Assembly (NCBI GenBank): GCA_958450325.1
Contig: OY288256.1
Coordinates: 19,004,557-19,068,556 of the forward strand
Length of the DNA stretch: 64,000 bases
Source of the DNA: Agrostemma githago
Lineage: Eukaryota > Streptophyta > Magnoliopsida > Caryophyllales > Caryophyllaceae
Direction: 5' to 3'
Under the pieces are notes generated by a model. It saw only the letters and a program-made list of their open reading frames with translations, was not told the origin of the DNA and searched no databases. A program made the translations under genes and the position numbers. Positions 38,201 to 49,423 of this stretch are shown here, piece by piece (position 1 is the first letter of the stretch; each line of letters begins with the position of its first letter).

Positions 38201-41200
38201 AAACCCTTTTCCGTCCCGTCTTATGAAGTACCCTACTCTCAAGGTTCAGTGCCCTATCTTTGAATCACATACACTACAGGGTTCACCAATACCCTCTTAG
38301 GGTTCAGTTTGTTGCGGGTTTAGTGACCTTGAATAAGGAAAAGGGTTTAGGGTTGGATTAGGCGAAGCCGCGTAGAGGGTCCTCCTAATCCAACCCTAAA
38401 CCCTTTTCCGTCCTTGAATAAGGAAAAGGGTTTAGGGTTGGATTAGGCGGAGCCGGGAAGCGGGTTTGCCTAATCCAACCCTAAACCCTTTTCCGTCCCG
38501 TCTTATGCAGTATCCTACTCTTAAGGTTCATTGCCCCATCTTTAAATCACATCCACGACAGGGTTCACCAATACCCTCTTAGAATTCAGTTTATTGCGGG
38601 TTTAGTGACCTTGAATAAGGAAAAGGGTTTAGGGTTGGATTACGCGGAGCCGCGTAGCGGGTCCGCCTAATCCAACCCTAAACCCTTTTCCGTCCTTGAA
38701 TAAGGAAAAGCGTTTAGTGTTGGATTAGGCGGAGCCGCGAAGCGGGTTCCCCTAATCCAAACCTAAACCCTTTTCCGTCCCGTCTTATGAAGTACCCTAC
38801 TCTCAAGGTTCAGTGCCCTATCTTTGAATCACATCCACTACAGGGTTCACCAATACCCTCTTAGGGTTCAGTTTGTTGCGGGTTTAGTGACCTTGAATAA
38901 AGAAAAGGGTTTAGGGTTGGATTAGGCGGAGCCGCGAAGCGGGTTCGCCTAATCCAACCCTTAACCCTTTTCCGTCCCGTCTTATGCAGTACCCTACTCT
39001 TAAGGTTCAGTGCCCCATCTTTGAATCACATCAACGACAGGGTTCACCAATACCCTCTTAGGGTTCAGTTTGTTGCGGGTTTAGTGACCTTGAATAAGGA
39101 AAAGGGTTTAGGGTTGGATTAGGCGGAGCCGCGTAGCGGGTCCGCCTAATCCAACCCTAAACCCTTTTCCGTCCCGTCTTATGCAGTACCCTACTCTTAA
39201 GGTTCAGTGTCCCATCTTTGAATCACATCCACGACAGGGTTCACCATTACCCTCTTAGGGTTCAGTTTGTTGCGGGTTTAGTGACCTTGAATAAGGAAAA
39301 GGGTTTAGGGTTGGATTAGGCGGAGCCGCGTAGAGGGTCCGCCTAATCCAACCCTAAACCCTTTTCCGTCCTTGAATAAGGAAAAGCGTTTAGGGTTGGA
39401 TTAGGCGGAGCCGCGAAGCGGGTTCCCCTAATCCAAACCTAAACCCTTTTCCGTCCCGTCTTATGAAGTACCCTAGTCTCAAGGTTCAGTGCCCTATCTT
39501 TGAATCACATCCACTACAGGGTTCACCAATACCCTCTTAGGGTTCAGTTTGTTGCGGGTTTAGTGACCTTGAATAAGGAAAAGGGTTTAGGGTTGGATTA
39601 GGCGGAGCCGCGAAGCGGGTTCGCCTAATCCAACCCTTAACCCTTTTCCGTCCCCTCTTATGCAGTACCCTACTCTTAAGGTTCAGTGCCCCATCTTTGA
39701 ATCACATCCACGACAGGGTTCACCAATACCCTCTTAGGGTTCAGTTTGTTGCGGGTTTAGTGACCTTGAATAAGGAAAAGGGTTTAGGGTTGGATTAGGC
39801 GGAGCCGCGTAGCGGGTCCGCCTAATCCAACCCTAAACTCTTTTCCGTCCTTGAATAAGAAAAAGGGTTTAGGGTTGGATTAGGCGGAGCCGCGAAGCGG
39901 GTTTGCCTAATCCAACCCTAAACCCTTTTCCGTCCCGTCTTATGCAGTATCCTACTCTTAAGGTTCAGTGCCCCATCTTTAAATCACATCCACGACAGGG
40001 TTCACCAATACCCTCTTAGGGTTCAGTTTATTGCGGGTTTAGTGACCTTGAATAAGGAAAAGGGTTTAGGGTTGGATTACGCGGAGCCGCGTAGCGGGTC
40101 CGCCTAATCCAACCCTAAACCCTTTTCGTCCTTGAATAAGGAAAAGCGTTTAGGGTTGGATTAGGCGGAGCCGCGAAGCGGGTTCCCCTATTCCAAACCT
40201 AAACCCTTTTCCGTCCCGTTTTATGAAGTACCCTACTCTCAAGGTTTAGTGCCCTATCTTTGAATCACATACACTACAGGGTTCACCAATACCCTCTTAG
40301 GGTTCAGTTTGTTGCGGGTTTAGTGACCTTGAATAAGGAAAAGGGTTTAGGGTTGGATTAGGCGAAGCCGCGAAGCGGGTTCGCCTAATCCAACCCTTAA
40401 CCCTTTTCCGTCCCGTCTTATGCAGTACCCTACTCTTAAGGTTCAGTGCCCCATCTTTGAATCACATCCACGACAGGGTTCACCAATACCCTCTTAGGGT
40501 TCAGTTTGTTGCGGGTTTAGTGACCTTGAATAAGGAAAAGGGTTTAGGGTTGGATTAGGCGGAGCCGCGTAGCGGGTCCGCCTAATCCAACCCTAAACTC
40601 TTTTCCGTCCTTGAATAAGAAAAAGAGTTTAGGGTTGGATTAGGCGGAGCCGCGAAGCGGGTTTGCCTAATCCAACCCTAAACCCTTTTCCGTCCCGTCT
40701 TATGCAGTATCCTACTCTTAAGGTTCAGTGCCCCATCTTTAAATCACATCCACGACAGGGTTCACCAATACCCTCTTAGAATTCAGTTTATTGCGGGTTT
40801 AGTGACCTTGATTAAGGAAAAGGGTTTAGGGTTGGATTACGCGGAGCCGCGTAGCGGGTCCGCCTATTCCAACCCTAAACCCTTTTCCGTCCTTGAATAA
40901 GGAAAAGCGTTTAGTGTTGGATTAGGCGGAGCCGCGAAGCGGGTTCCCCTAATCCAAACCTAAACCCTTTTCCGTCCCGTCTTATGAAGTACCCTACTCT
41001 CAAGGTTCAGTGCCCTATCTTTGAATCATATCCACTACAGGGTTCACCAATACCCTCTTAGGGTTCAGTTTGTTGCGGGTTTAGTGACCTTGAATAAGGA
41101 AAAGGGTTTTGGATTGGATTAGGCGGAGCCGCGTAGCGGGTCCGCCTAATCCAACCCTAAACCCTTTTCCGTCCCGTCTTATGCAGTACCCTACTCTTAA

Positions 41201-44200
41201 TGTTCAGTGGCCCATCTTTGAATCACATCCACGATAGGGTTCACCAATACCCTCTTAGGGTTCAGTTTGTTGCGGGTTTAGTGACCTTGAATAAGGAAAA
41301 GGGTTTAGGGTTGGATTACGCGGAGCCGCGTAGCGGGTCCGCCTAATCCAACCCTAAACCCTTTTCCGTCCTTGAATAAGGAAAAGCGTTTAGTGTTGGA
41401 TTAGGCGGAGCCGCGAAGCGGGTTCCCCTAATCCAAACCTAAACCCTTTTCCGTCCCGTCTTATGAAGTACCCTACTCTCAAGGTTCAGTGCCCTATCTT
41501 TGAATCACATCCACTACAGGGTTCACCAATACCCTCTTAGGGTTCAGTTTGTTGCGGGTTTAGTGACCTTGAATAAAGAAAAGGGTTTAGGGTTGGATTA
41601 GGCGGAGCCGCGAAGCGGGTTCGCCTAATCCAACCCTTAACCCTTTTCCGTCCCGTCTTATGCAGTACCCTACTCTTAAGGTTCAGTGCCCCATCTTTGA
41701 ATCACATCAACGACAGGGTTCACCAATACCCTCTTAGGGTTCAGTTTGTTGCGGGTTTAGTGACCTTGAATAAGGAAAAGGGTTTAGGGTTGGATTAGGC
41801 GGAGCCGCGTAGCGGGTCCGCCTAATCCAACCCTAAACCCTTTTCCGTCCCGTCTTATGCAGTACCCTACTCTTAAGGTTCAGTGTCCCATCTTTGAATC
41901 ACATCCACGACAGGGTTCACCATTACCCTCTTAGGGTTCAGTTTGTTGCGGGTTTAGTGACCTTGAATAAGGAAAAGGGTTTAGGGTTGGATTACGCGGA
42001 GCCGCGTAGCGGGTCCGCCTATTCCAACCCTAAACCCTTTTCCGTCCTTGAATAAGGAAAAGGGTTTAGGGTTGGATTAGGCGGAGCCGCGAAGCGGGTT
42101 CGCCTAATCCAACCCTTAACCCTTTTCCGTCCCGTCTTATGCAGTACCCTACTCTTAAGGTCCAGTGCCCCATCTTTGAATCACATCAACGACAGGGTTC
42201 ACCAATACCCTCTTAGGGTTCAGTTTGTTGCGGGTTTAGTGACCTTGAATAAGGAAAAGGGTTTAGGGTTGGATTAGGCGGAGCCGCGTAGCGGGTCCGC
42301 CTAATCCAACCCTAAACCCTTTTCCGTCCCGTCTTATGCAGTACCCTACTCTTAAGGTTCAGTGCCCCATCTTTGAATCACATCCACGACAGGGTTCACC
42401 ATTACCCTCTTAGGGTTCAGTTTGTTGCGGGTTTAGTGACCTTGAATAAGGAAAAGGGTTTAGAGTTGGATTAGGCGGAGCCGCGTAGAGGGTCCGCCTA
42501 ATCCAACCCTAAATCCTTTTCCGTCCTTGAATAAGGAAAAGCGTTTAGGGTTGGATTAGGCGGAGCCGCGAAGCGGGTTCCCCTAATCCAAACCTAAACC
42601 CTTTTCCGTCCCGTCTTATGAAGTACCCTAGTCTCAAGGTTCAGTGCCCTATCTTTGAATCACATCCACTACAGGGTTCACCAATACCCTCTTAGGGTTC
42701 AGTTTGTTGCGGGTTTAGTGACCTTGAATAAGGAAAAGGGTTTAGGGTTGGATTAGGCGGAGCCGCGAAGCGGGTTCGCCTAATCCAACCCTTAACCCTT
42801 TTCCGTCCCCTCTTATGCAGTACCCTACTCTTAAGGTTCAGTGCCCCATCTTTGAATCACATCCACGACAGGGTTCACCAATACCCTCTTAGGGTTCAGT
42901 TTGTTGCGGGTTTAGTGACCTTGAATAAGGAAAAGGGTTTAGGGTTGGATTAGGCGGAGCCGCGTAGCGGGTCCGCCTAATCCAACCCTAAACTCTTTTC
43001 CGTCCTTGAATAAGAAAAAGGGTTTAGGGTTGGATTAGGCGGAGCCGCGAAGCGGGTTTGCCTAATCCAACCCTAAACCCTTTTCCGTCCCGTCTTATGC
43101 AGTATCCTACTCTTAAGGTTCAGTGCCCCATCTTTAAATCACATCCACGACAGGGTTCACCAATACCCTCTTAGGGTTCAGTTTATTGCGGGTTTAGTGA
43201 CCTTGAATAAGGAAAAGGGTTTAGGGTTGGATTACGCGGAGCCGCGTAGCGGGTCCGCCTAATCCAACCCTAAACCCTTTTCGTCCTTGAATAAGGAAAA
43301 GCGTTTAGGGTTGGATTAGGCGGAGCCGCGAAGCGGGTTCCCCTAATCCAAACCTAAACCCTTTTCCGTCCCGTTTTATGAAGTACCCTACTCTCAAGGT
43401 TTAGTGCCCTATCTTTGAATCACATACACTACAGGGTTCACCAATACCCTCTTAGGGTTCAGTTTGTTGCGGGTTTAGTGACCTTGAATAAGGAAAAGGG
43501 TTTAGGGTTGGATTAGGCGAAGCCGCGAAGCGGGTTCGCCTAATCCAACCCTTAACCCTTTTCCGTCCCGTCTTATGCAGTACCCTACTCTTAAGGTTCA
43601 GTGCCCCATCTTTGAATCACATCCACGACAGGGTTCACCAATACCCTCTTAGGGTTCAGTTTGTTGCGGGTTTAGTGACCTTGAATAAGGAAAAGGGTTT
43701 AGGGTTGGATTAGGCGGAGCCGCGTAGCGGGTCCGCCTAATCCAACCCTAAACTCTTTTCCGTCCTTGAATAAGAAAAAGAGTTTAGGGTTGGATTAGGC
43801 GGAGCCGCGAAGCGGGTTTGCCTAATCCAACCCTAAACCCTTTTCCGTCCCGTCTTATGCAGTATCCTACTCTTAAGGTTCAGTGCCCCATCTTTAAATC
43901 ACATCCACGACAGGGTTCACCAATACCCTCTTAGAATTCAGTTTATTGCGGGTTTAGTGACCTTGATTAAGGAAAAGGGTTTAGGGTTGGATTACGCGGA
44001 GCCGCGTAGCGGGTCCGCCTATTCCAACCCTAAACCCTTTTCCGTCCTTGAATAAGGAAAAGCGTTTAGTGTTGGATTAGGCGGAGCCGCGAAGCGGGTT
44101 CCCCTAATCCAAACCTAAACCCTTTTCCGTCCCGTCTTATGAAGTACCCTACTCTCAAGGTTCAGTGCCCTATCTTTGAATCACATCCACTACAGGGTTC

Positions 44201-44652
44201 ACCAATACCCTCTTAGGGTTCAGTTTGTTGCGGGTTTAGTGACCTTGAATAAGGAAAAGGGTTTTGGATTGGATTAGGCGGAGCCGCGTAGCGGGTCCGC
44301 CTAATCCAACCCTAAACCCTTTTCCGTCCCGTCTTATGCAGTACCCTACTCTTAATGTTCAGTGGCCCATCTTTGAATCACATCCACGATAGGGTTCACC
44401 AATACCCTCTTAGGGTTCAGTTTGTTGCGGGTTTAGTGACCTTGAATAAGGAAAAGGGTTTAGGGTTGGATTAGGCGGAGCCGCGAAGCGGGTTCGCCTA
44501 ATCCAACCCTTAACCCTTTTCCGTCCCGTCTTATGCAGTACCCTACTCTTAAGGTTCAGTGCCCCATCTTTGAATCACATCCACGACAGGGTTCACCAAT
44601 ACCCTCTTAGGGTTCAGTTTGTTGCGGGTTTAGTGACCTTGAATAAGGAAAA

Positions 44653-44672
44653 GGGTTTAGGGTTGGATTAGG
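44653..44672 (+). other. Telomere-like G-rich motif in head arm (representative)
   Basis: The left arm contains GGG-TTTA-GGG-TT-GG-ATTA-GG: four G-runs within 20 bp, compatible with a two-tetrad G-quadruplex. It includes the heptamer TTTAGGG and so also the hexamer TTAGGG. The right arm carries the same motif on the - strand, so each strand has one G-rich arm per head. These are single degenerate copies, not a telomere tract. A role as a binding site for telobox-type proteins is possible but only inferred. Confidence 0.6.
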
Positions 44673-44677
44673 CGGAG

Positions 44678-44688
44678 CCGCGTAGCGG
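44678..44688. other. GNA mini-hairpin at palindrome tip (representative)
   Basis: The tip reads ccgc-gta-gcgg here and ccgc-gaa-gcgg in most L units. It therefore contains d(GCGTAGC) or d(GCGAAGC). Short DNA hairpins with a GNA triloop closed by C-G, GCGAAGC above all, are established as unusually heat-stable. By my reading all but about 20 of the 393 units keep GNA at this position. The exceptions are 15 units with tip gctaagcgg (2029, 3098, 4534, 9150, 14873, 16113, 19015, 21043, 23071, 25605, 27154, 28900, 33324, 35071, 36902), gat at 63055, and units that lost or inverted the tip. Confidence 0.75.
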
Positions 44689-44733
44689 GTCCGCCTAATC
44701 CAACCCTAAACCCTTTTCCGTCCTTGAATAAGG

Positions 44734-47700
44734 AAAAGCGTTTAGTGTTGGATTAGGCGGAGCCGCGAAGCGGGTTCCCCTAATCCAAACCTAAACCCTT
44801 TTCCGTCCCGTCTTATGAAGTACCCTACTCTCAAGGTTCAGTGCCCTATCTTTGAATCACATCCACTACAGGGTTCACCAATACCCTCTTAGGGTTCAGT
44901 TTGTTGCGGGTTTAGTGACCTTGAATAAGGAAAAGGGTTTAGGGTTGGATTAGGCGGAGCCGCGAAGCGGGTTCGCCTAATCCAACCCTTAACCCTTTTC
45001 CGTCCCGTCTTATGCAGTACCCTATTCTTAAGGTTCAGTGCCCCATCTTTGAATCACATCAACGACAGGGTTCACCAATACCCTCTTAGGGTTCAGTTTG
45101 TTGCGGGTTTAGTGACCTTGAATAAGGAAAAGGGTTTAGGGTTGGATTAGGCGGAGCCGCGTAGCGGGTCCGCCTAATCCAACCCTAAACCCTTTTCCGT
45201 CCCGTCTTATGCAGTACCCTACTCTTAAGGTTCAGTGCCCCATCTTTGAATCACATCCACGACAGGGTTCACCATTACCCTCTTAGGGTTCAGTTTGTTG
45301 CGGGTTTAGTGACCTTGAATAAGGAAAAGGGTTTAGGGTTGGATTAGGCGGAGCCGCGTAGAGGGTCCGCCTAATCCAACCCTAAACCCTTTTCCGTCCT
45401 TGAATAAGGAAAAGCGTTTAGGGTTGGATTAGGCGGAGCCGCGAAGCGGGTTCCCCTAATCCAAACCTAAACCCTTTTCCGTCCCGTCTTATGAAGTACC
45501 CTAGTCTCAAGGTTCAGTGCCCTATCTTTGAATCACATCCACTACAGGGTTCACCAATACCCTCTTAGGGTTCAGTTTGTTGCGGGTTTAGTGACCTTGA
45601 ATAAGGAAAAGGGTTTAGGGTTGGATTAGGCGGAGCCGCGAAGCGGGTTCGCCTAATCCAACCCTTAACCCTTTTCCGTCCCCTCTTATGCAGTACCCTA
45701 CTCTTAAGGTTCAGTGCCCCATCTTTGAATCACATCCACGACAGGGTTCACCAATACCCTCTTAGGGTTCAGTTTGTTGCGGGTTTAGTGACCTTGAATA
45801 AGGAAAAGGGTTTAGGGTTGGATTAGGCGGAGCCGCGTAGCGGGTCCGCCTAATCCAACCCTAAACTCTTTTCCGTCCTTGAATAAGAAAAAGGGTTTAG
45901 GGTTGGATTAGGCGGAGCCGCGAAGCGGGTTTGCCTAATCCAACCCTAAACCCTTTTCCGTCCCGTCTTATGCAGTATCCTACTCTTAAGGTTCAGTGCC
46001 CCATCTTTAAATCACATCCACGACAGGGTTCACCAATACCCTCTTAGGGTTCAGTTTATTGCGGGTTTAGTGACCTTGAATAAGGAAAAGGGTTTAGGGT
46101 TGGATTACGCGGAGCCGCGTAGCGGGTCCGCCTAATCCAACCCTAAACCCTTTTCGTCCTTGAATAAGGAAAAGCGTTTAGGGTTGGATTAGGCGGAGCC
46201 GCGAAGCGGGTTCCCCTAATCCAAACCTAAACCCTTTTCCGTCCCGTCTTATGAAGTACCCTACTCTCAAGGTTTAGTGCCCTATCTTTGAATCACATAC
46301 ACTACAGGGTTCACCAATACCCTCTTAGGGTTCAGTTTGTTGCGGGTTTAGTGACCTTGAATAAGGAAAAGGGTTTAGGGTTGGATTAGGCGGAGCCGCG
46401 TAGCGGGTCCGCCTAATCCAACCCTAATCCCTTTTCCGTCCTTGAATAAGGAAAAGCGTTTAGTGTTGGATTAGGCGGAGCCGCGAAGCGGGTTCCCCTA
46501 ATCCAAACCTAAACCCTTTTCCGTCCCGTCTTATGAAGTACCCTACTCTCAAGGTTCAGTGCCCTATCTTTGAATCACATCCACTACAGGGTTCACCAAT
46601 ACCCTCTTAGGGTTCAGTTTGTTGCGGGTTTAGTGACCTTGAATAAGGAAAAGGGTTTAGGGTTGGATTAGGCGGAGCCGCGAAGCGGGTTCGCCTAATC
46701 CAACCCTTAACCCTTTTCCGTCCCGTCTTATGCAGTACCCTATTCTTAAGGTTCAGTGCCCCATCTTTGAATCACATCAACGACAGGGTTCACCAATACC
46801 CTCTTAGGGTTCAGTTTGTTGCGGGTTTAGTGACCTTGAATAAGGAAAAGGGTTTAGGGTTGGATTAGGCGGAGCCGCGTAGCGGGTCCGCCTAATCCAA
46901 CCCTAAACCCTTTTCCGTCCCGTCTTATGCAGTACCCTACTCTTAAGGTTCAGTGCCCCATCTTTGAATCACATCCACGACAGGGTTCACCATTACCCTC
47001 TTAGGGTTCAGTTTGTTGCGGGTTTAGTGACCTTGAATAAGGAAAAGGGTTTAGGGTTGGATTAGGCGGAGCCGCGTAGAGGGTCCGCCTAATCCAACCC
47101 TAAACCCTTTTCCGTCCTTGAATAAGGAAAAGCGTTTAGGGTTGGATTAGGCGGAGCCGCGAAGCGGGTTCCCCTAATCCAAACCTAAACCCTTTTCCGT
47201 CCCGTCTTATGAAGTACCCTAGTCTCAAGGTTCAGTGCCCTATCTTTGAATCACATCCACTACAGGGTTCACCAATACCCTCTTAGGGTTCAGTTTGTTG
47301 CGGGTTTAGTGACCTTGAATAAGGAAAAGGGTTTAGGGTTGGATTAGGCGGAGCCGCGAAGCGGGTTCGCCTAATCCAACCCTTAACCCTTTTCCGTCCC
47401 CTCTTATGCAGTACCCTACTCTTAAGGTTCAGTGCCCCATCTTTGAATCACATCCACGACAGGGTTCACCAATACCCTCTTAGGGTTCAGTTTGTTGCGG
47501 GTTTAGTGACCTTGAATAAGGAAAAGGGTTTAGGGTTGGATTAGGCGGAGCCGCGTAGCGGGTCCGCCTAATCCAACCCTAAACTCTTTTCCGTCCTTGA
47601 ATAAGAAAAAGGGTTTAGGGTTGGATTAGGCGGAGCCGCGAAGCGGGTTTGCCTAATCCAACCCTAAACCCTTTTCCGTCCCGTCTTATGCAGTATCCTA

Positions 47701-48084
47701 CTCTTAAGGTTCAGTGCCCCATCTTTAAATCACATCCACGACAGGGTTCACCAATACCCTCTTAGGGTTCAGTTTATTGCGGGTTTAGTGACCTTGAATA
47801 AGGAAAAGGGTTTAGGGTTGGATTACGCGGAGCCGCGTAGCGGGTCCGCCTAATCCAACCCTAAACCCTTTTCGTCCTTGAATAAGGAAAAGCGTTTAGG
47901 GTTGGATTAGGCGGAGCCGCGAAGCGGGTTCCCCTAATCCAAACCTAAACCCTTTTCCGTCCCGTCTTATGAAGTACCCTACTCTCAAGGTTTAGTGCCC
48001 TATCTTTGAATCACATACACTACAGGGTTCACCAATACCCTCTTAGGGTTCAGTTTGTTGCGGGTTTAGTGACCTTGAATAAGG
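44734..48084 (+). repeat. 1718-bp-offset tandem duplication
   Basis: The block 44734-46366 recurs at 46452-48084 with shared cctattcttaagg (near 45021 and 46739), cacatcaacg and ccctagtctc. The S unit 46367 (aatccctttt) bridges the copies. In the second copy the corresponding place is a B unit at 48085. Confidence 0.8.
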
Positions 48085-48281
48085 AAAAGGGTTTAGGGTT
48101 GGATTAGGCGAAGCCGCGAAGCGGGTTCGCCTAATCCAACCCTTAACCCTTTTCCGTCCCGTCTTATGCAGTACCCTACTCTTAAGGTTCAGTGCCCCAT
48201 CTTTGAATCACATCCACGACAGGGTTCACCAATACCCTCTTAGGGTTCAGTTTGTTGCGGGTTTAGTGACCTTGAATAAGG

Positions 48282-48353
48282 AAAAGGGTTTAGGGTTGGA
48301 TTAGGCGGGTCCGCCTAATCCAACCCTAAACTCTTTTCCGTCCTTGAATAAGA
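48282..48353 (+). repeat. 72-bp S unit lacking the hairpin tip
   Basis: Thirteen base pairs are missing between two gcgg repeats, so ggattaggcgg is followed by gt and ccgcctaatcc. The GNA mini-hairpin is removed exactly and the arms now face each other across two bases. The corresponding units 40536 and 43691 in the sister copies have the full 85 bp, so this is a derived deletion, consistent with slippage between 4-bp repeats. Confidence 0.88.
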
Positions 48354-49029
48354 AAAAGAGTTTAGGGTTGGATTAGGCGGAGCCGCGAAGCGGGTTTGCC
48401 TAATCCAACCCTAAACCCTTTTCCGTCCCGTCTTATGCAGTATCCTAATCTTAAGGTTCAGTGCCCCATCTTTAAATCACATCCACGACAGGGTTCACCA
48501 ATACCCTCTTAGAATTCAGTTTATTGCGGGTTTAGTGACCTTGATTAAGGAAAAGGGTTTAGGGTTGGATTATGCGGAGCCGCGTAGCGGGTCCGCCTAT
48601 TCCAACCCTAAACCCTTTTCCGTCCTTGAATAAGGAAAAGCGTTTAGTGTTGGATTAGGCGGAGCCGCGAAGCGGGTTCCCCTAATCCAAACCTAAACCC
48701 TTTTCCGTCCCGTCTTATGAAGTACCCTACTCTCAAGGTTCAGTGCCCTATCTTTGAATCACATCCACTACAGGGTTCACCAATACCCTCTTAGGGTTCA
48801 GTTTGTTGCGGGTTTAGTTACCTTGAATAAGGAAAAGGGTTTAGGGTTGGATTAGGCGGAGCCGCGAAGCGGGTTCGCCTAATCCAACCCTTAACCCTTT
48901 TCCGTCCCGTCTTATGCAGTACCCTACTCTTAAGGTTCAGTGCCCCATCTTTGAATCACATCCACGACAGGGTTCACCAATACCCTCTTAGGGTTCAGTT
49001 TGTTGCGGGTTTAGTGACCTTGAATAAGG

Positions 49030-49423
49030 AAAAGGGTTTAGAGTTGGATTAGGCGGAGCCGCGTAGAGGGTCCGCCTAATCCAACCCTAAATCCTTTTCC
49101 GTCCCGTCTTATGCAGTACCCTACTCTTAAGGTTCAGTGCCCCATCTTTGAATCACATCCACGACAGGGTTCACCATTACCCTCTTAGGGTTCAGTTTGT
49201 TGCGGGTTTAGTAACCTTGAATAAGGAAAAGGGTTTAGAGTTGGATTAGGCGGAGCCGCGTAGAGGGTCCGCCTAATCCAACCCTAAATCCTTTTCCGTC
49301 CCGTCTTATGCAGTACCCTACTCTTAAGGTTCAGTGCCCCATCTTTGAATCACATCCACGACAGGGTTCACCAATACCCTCTTAGAATTCAGTTTATTGC
49401 GGGTTTAGTGACCTTGAATAAGG
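49030..49423 (+). repeat. Two L units with an S-type (s2) head
   Basis: Units 49030 and 49227 have the head gagttgg, gtagagggtccgcc and aaatcctttt, found elsewhere in S units (42452, 49903), joined to a full L tail. The exchange point is again just after the head. The second copy has the private tttagtaacc. These show that an S head can regain the 112-bp tail by recombination. Confidence 0.8.

Larger units (their letters stand above)
44647..44719. repeat. Representative perfect head palindrome (30-bp arms)
   Basis: In the S unit at 44649 the left arm 44649-44676 and right arm 44690-44717 are perfect reverse complements over 28 bp. The flanking gg (44647-44648) and cc (44718-44719) extend this to 30 bp. 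The 13-nt tip is 44677-44689. The only mismatch in the whole fold is the g/g pair at the base of the tip. Other units with perfect arms include L at 17833, 19212, 26281, 27351, 29097, 37099, 39100 and 46846. A structure of this kind can in principle extrude as a cruciform, or fold as a hairpin when single-stranded during replication. Whether it does so in vivo is inference. Confidence 0.93.
39382..48832 (+). repeat. Dispersed copies of a 1.7-1.9 kb A-B-s-C-S repeat
   Basis: The block A-B-s-C-S(84)-A-B-s-C-S-A starts at 39382, 42537 and 47128, and a shorter copy starts at 45410. Shared marks are ccctagtctc in the first A, the 84-bp S (40058, 43213, 46086, 47804), ggcgaagcc in the second B (40339, 43494, 48085), aaaagagttt in the second C (40621, 43776, 48354) and ttagtgttgg in the third A (40903, 44058, 48636). 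Between 39382-41296 and 42537-44451 the match runs for 1915 bp. Confidence 0.83.

Noticed and set aside
44647..44719. Foldback transposon or MITE
   Set aside because: The palindrome looks like one, but no target-site duplication flanks it, and it occurs only as part of the tandem unit. A MITE origin of the head cannot be excluded.
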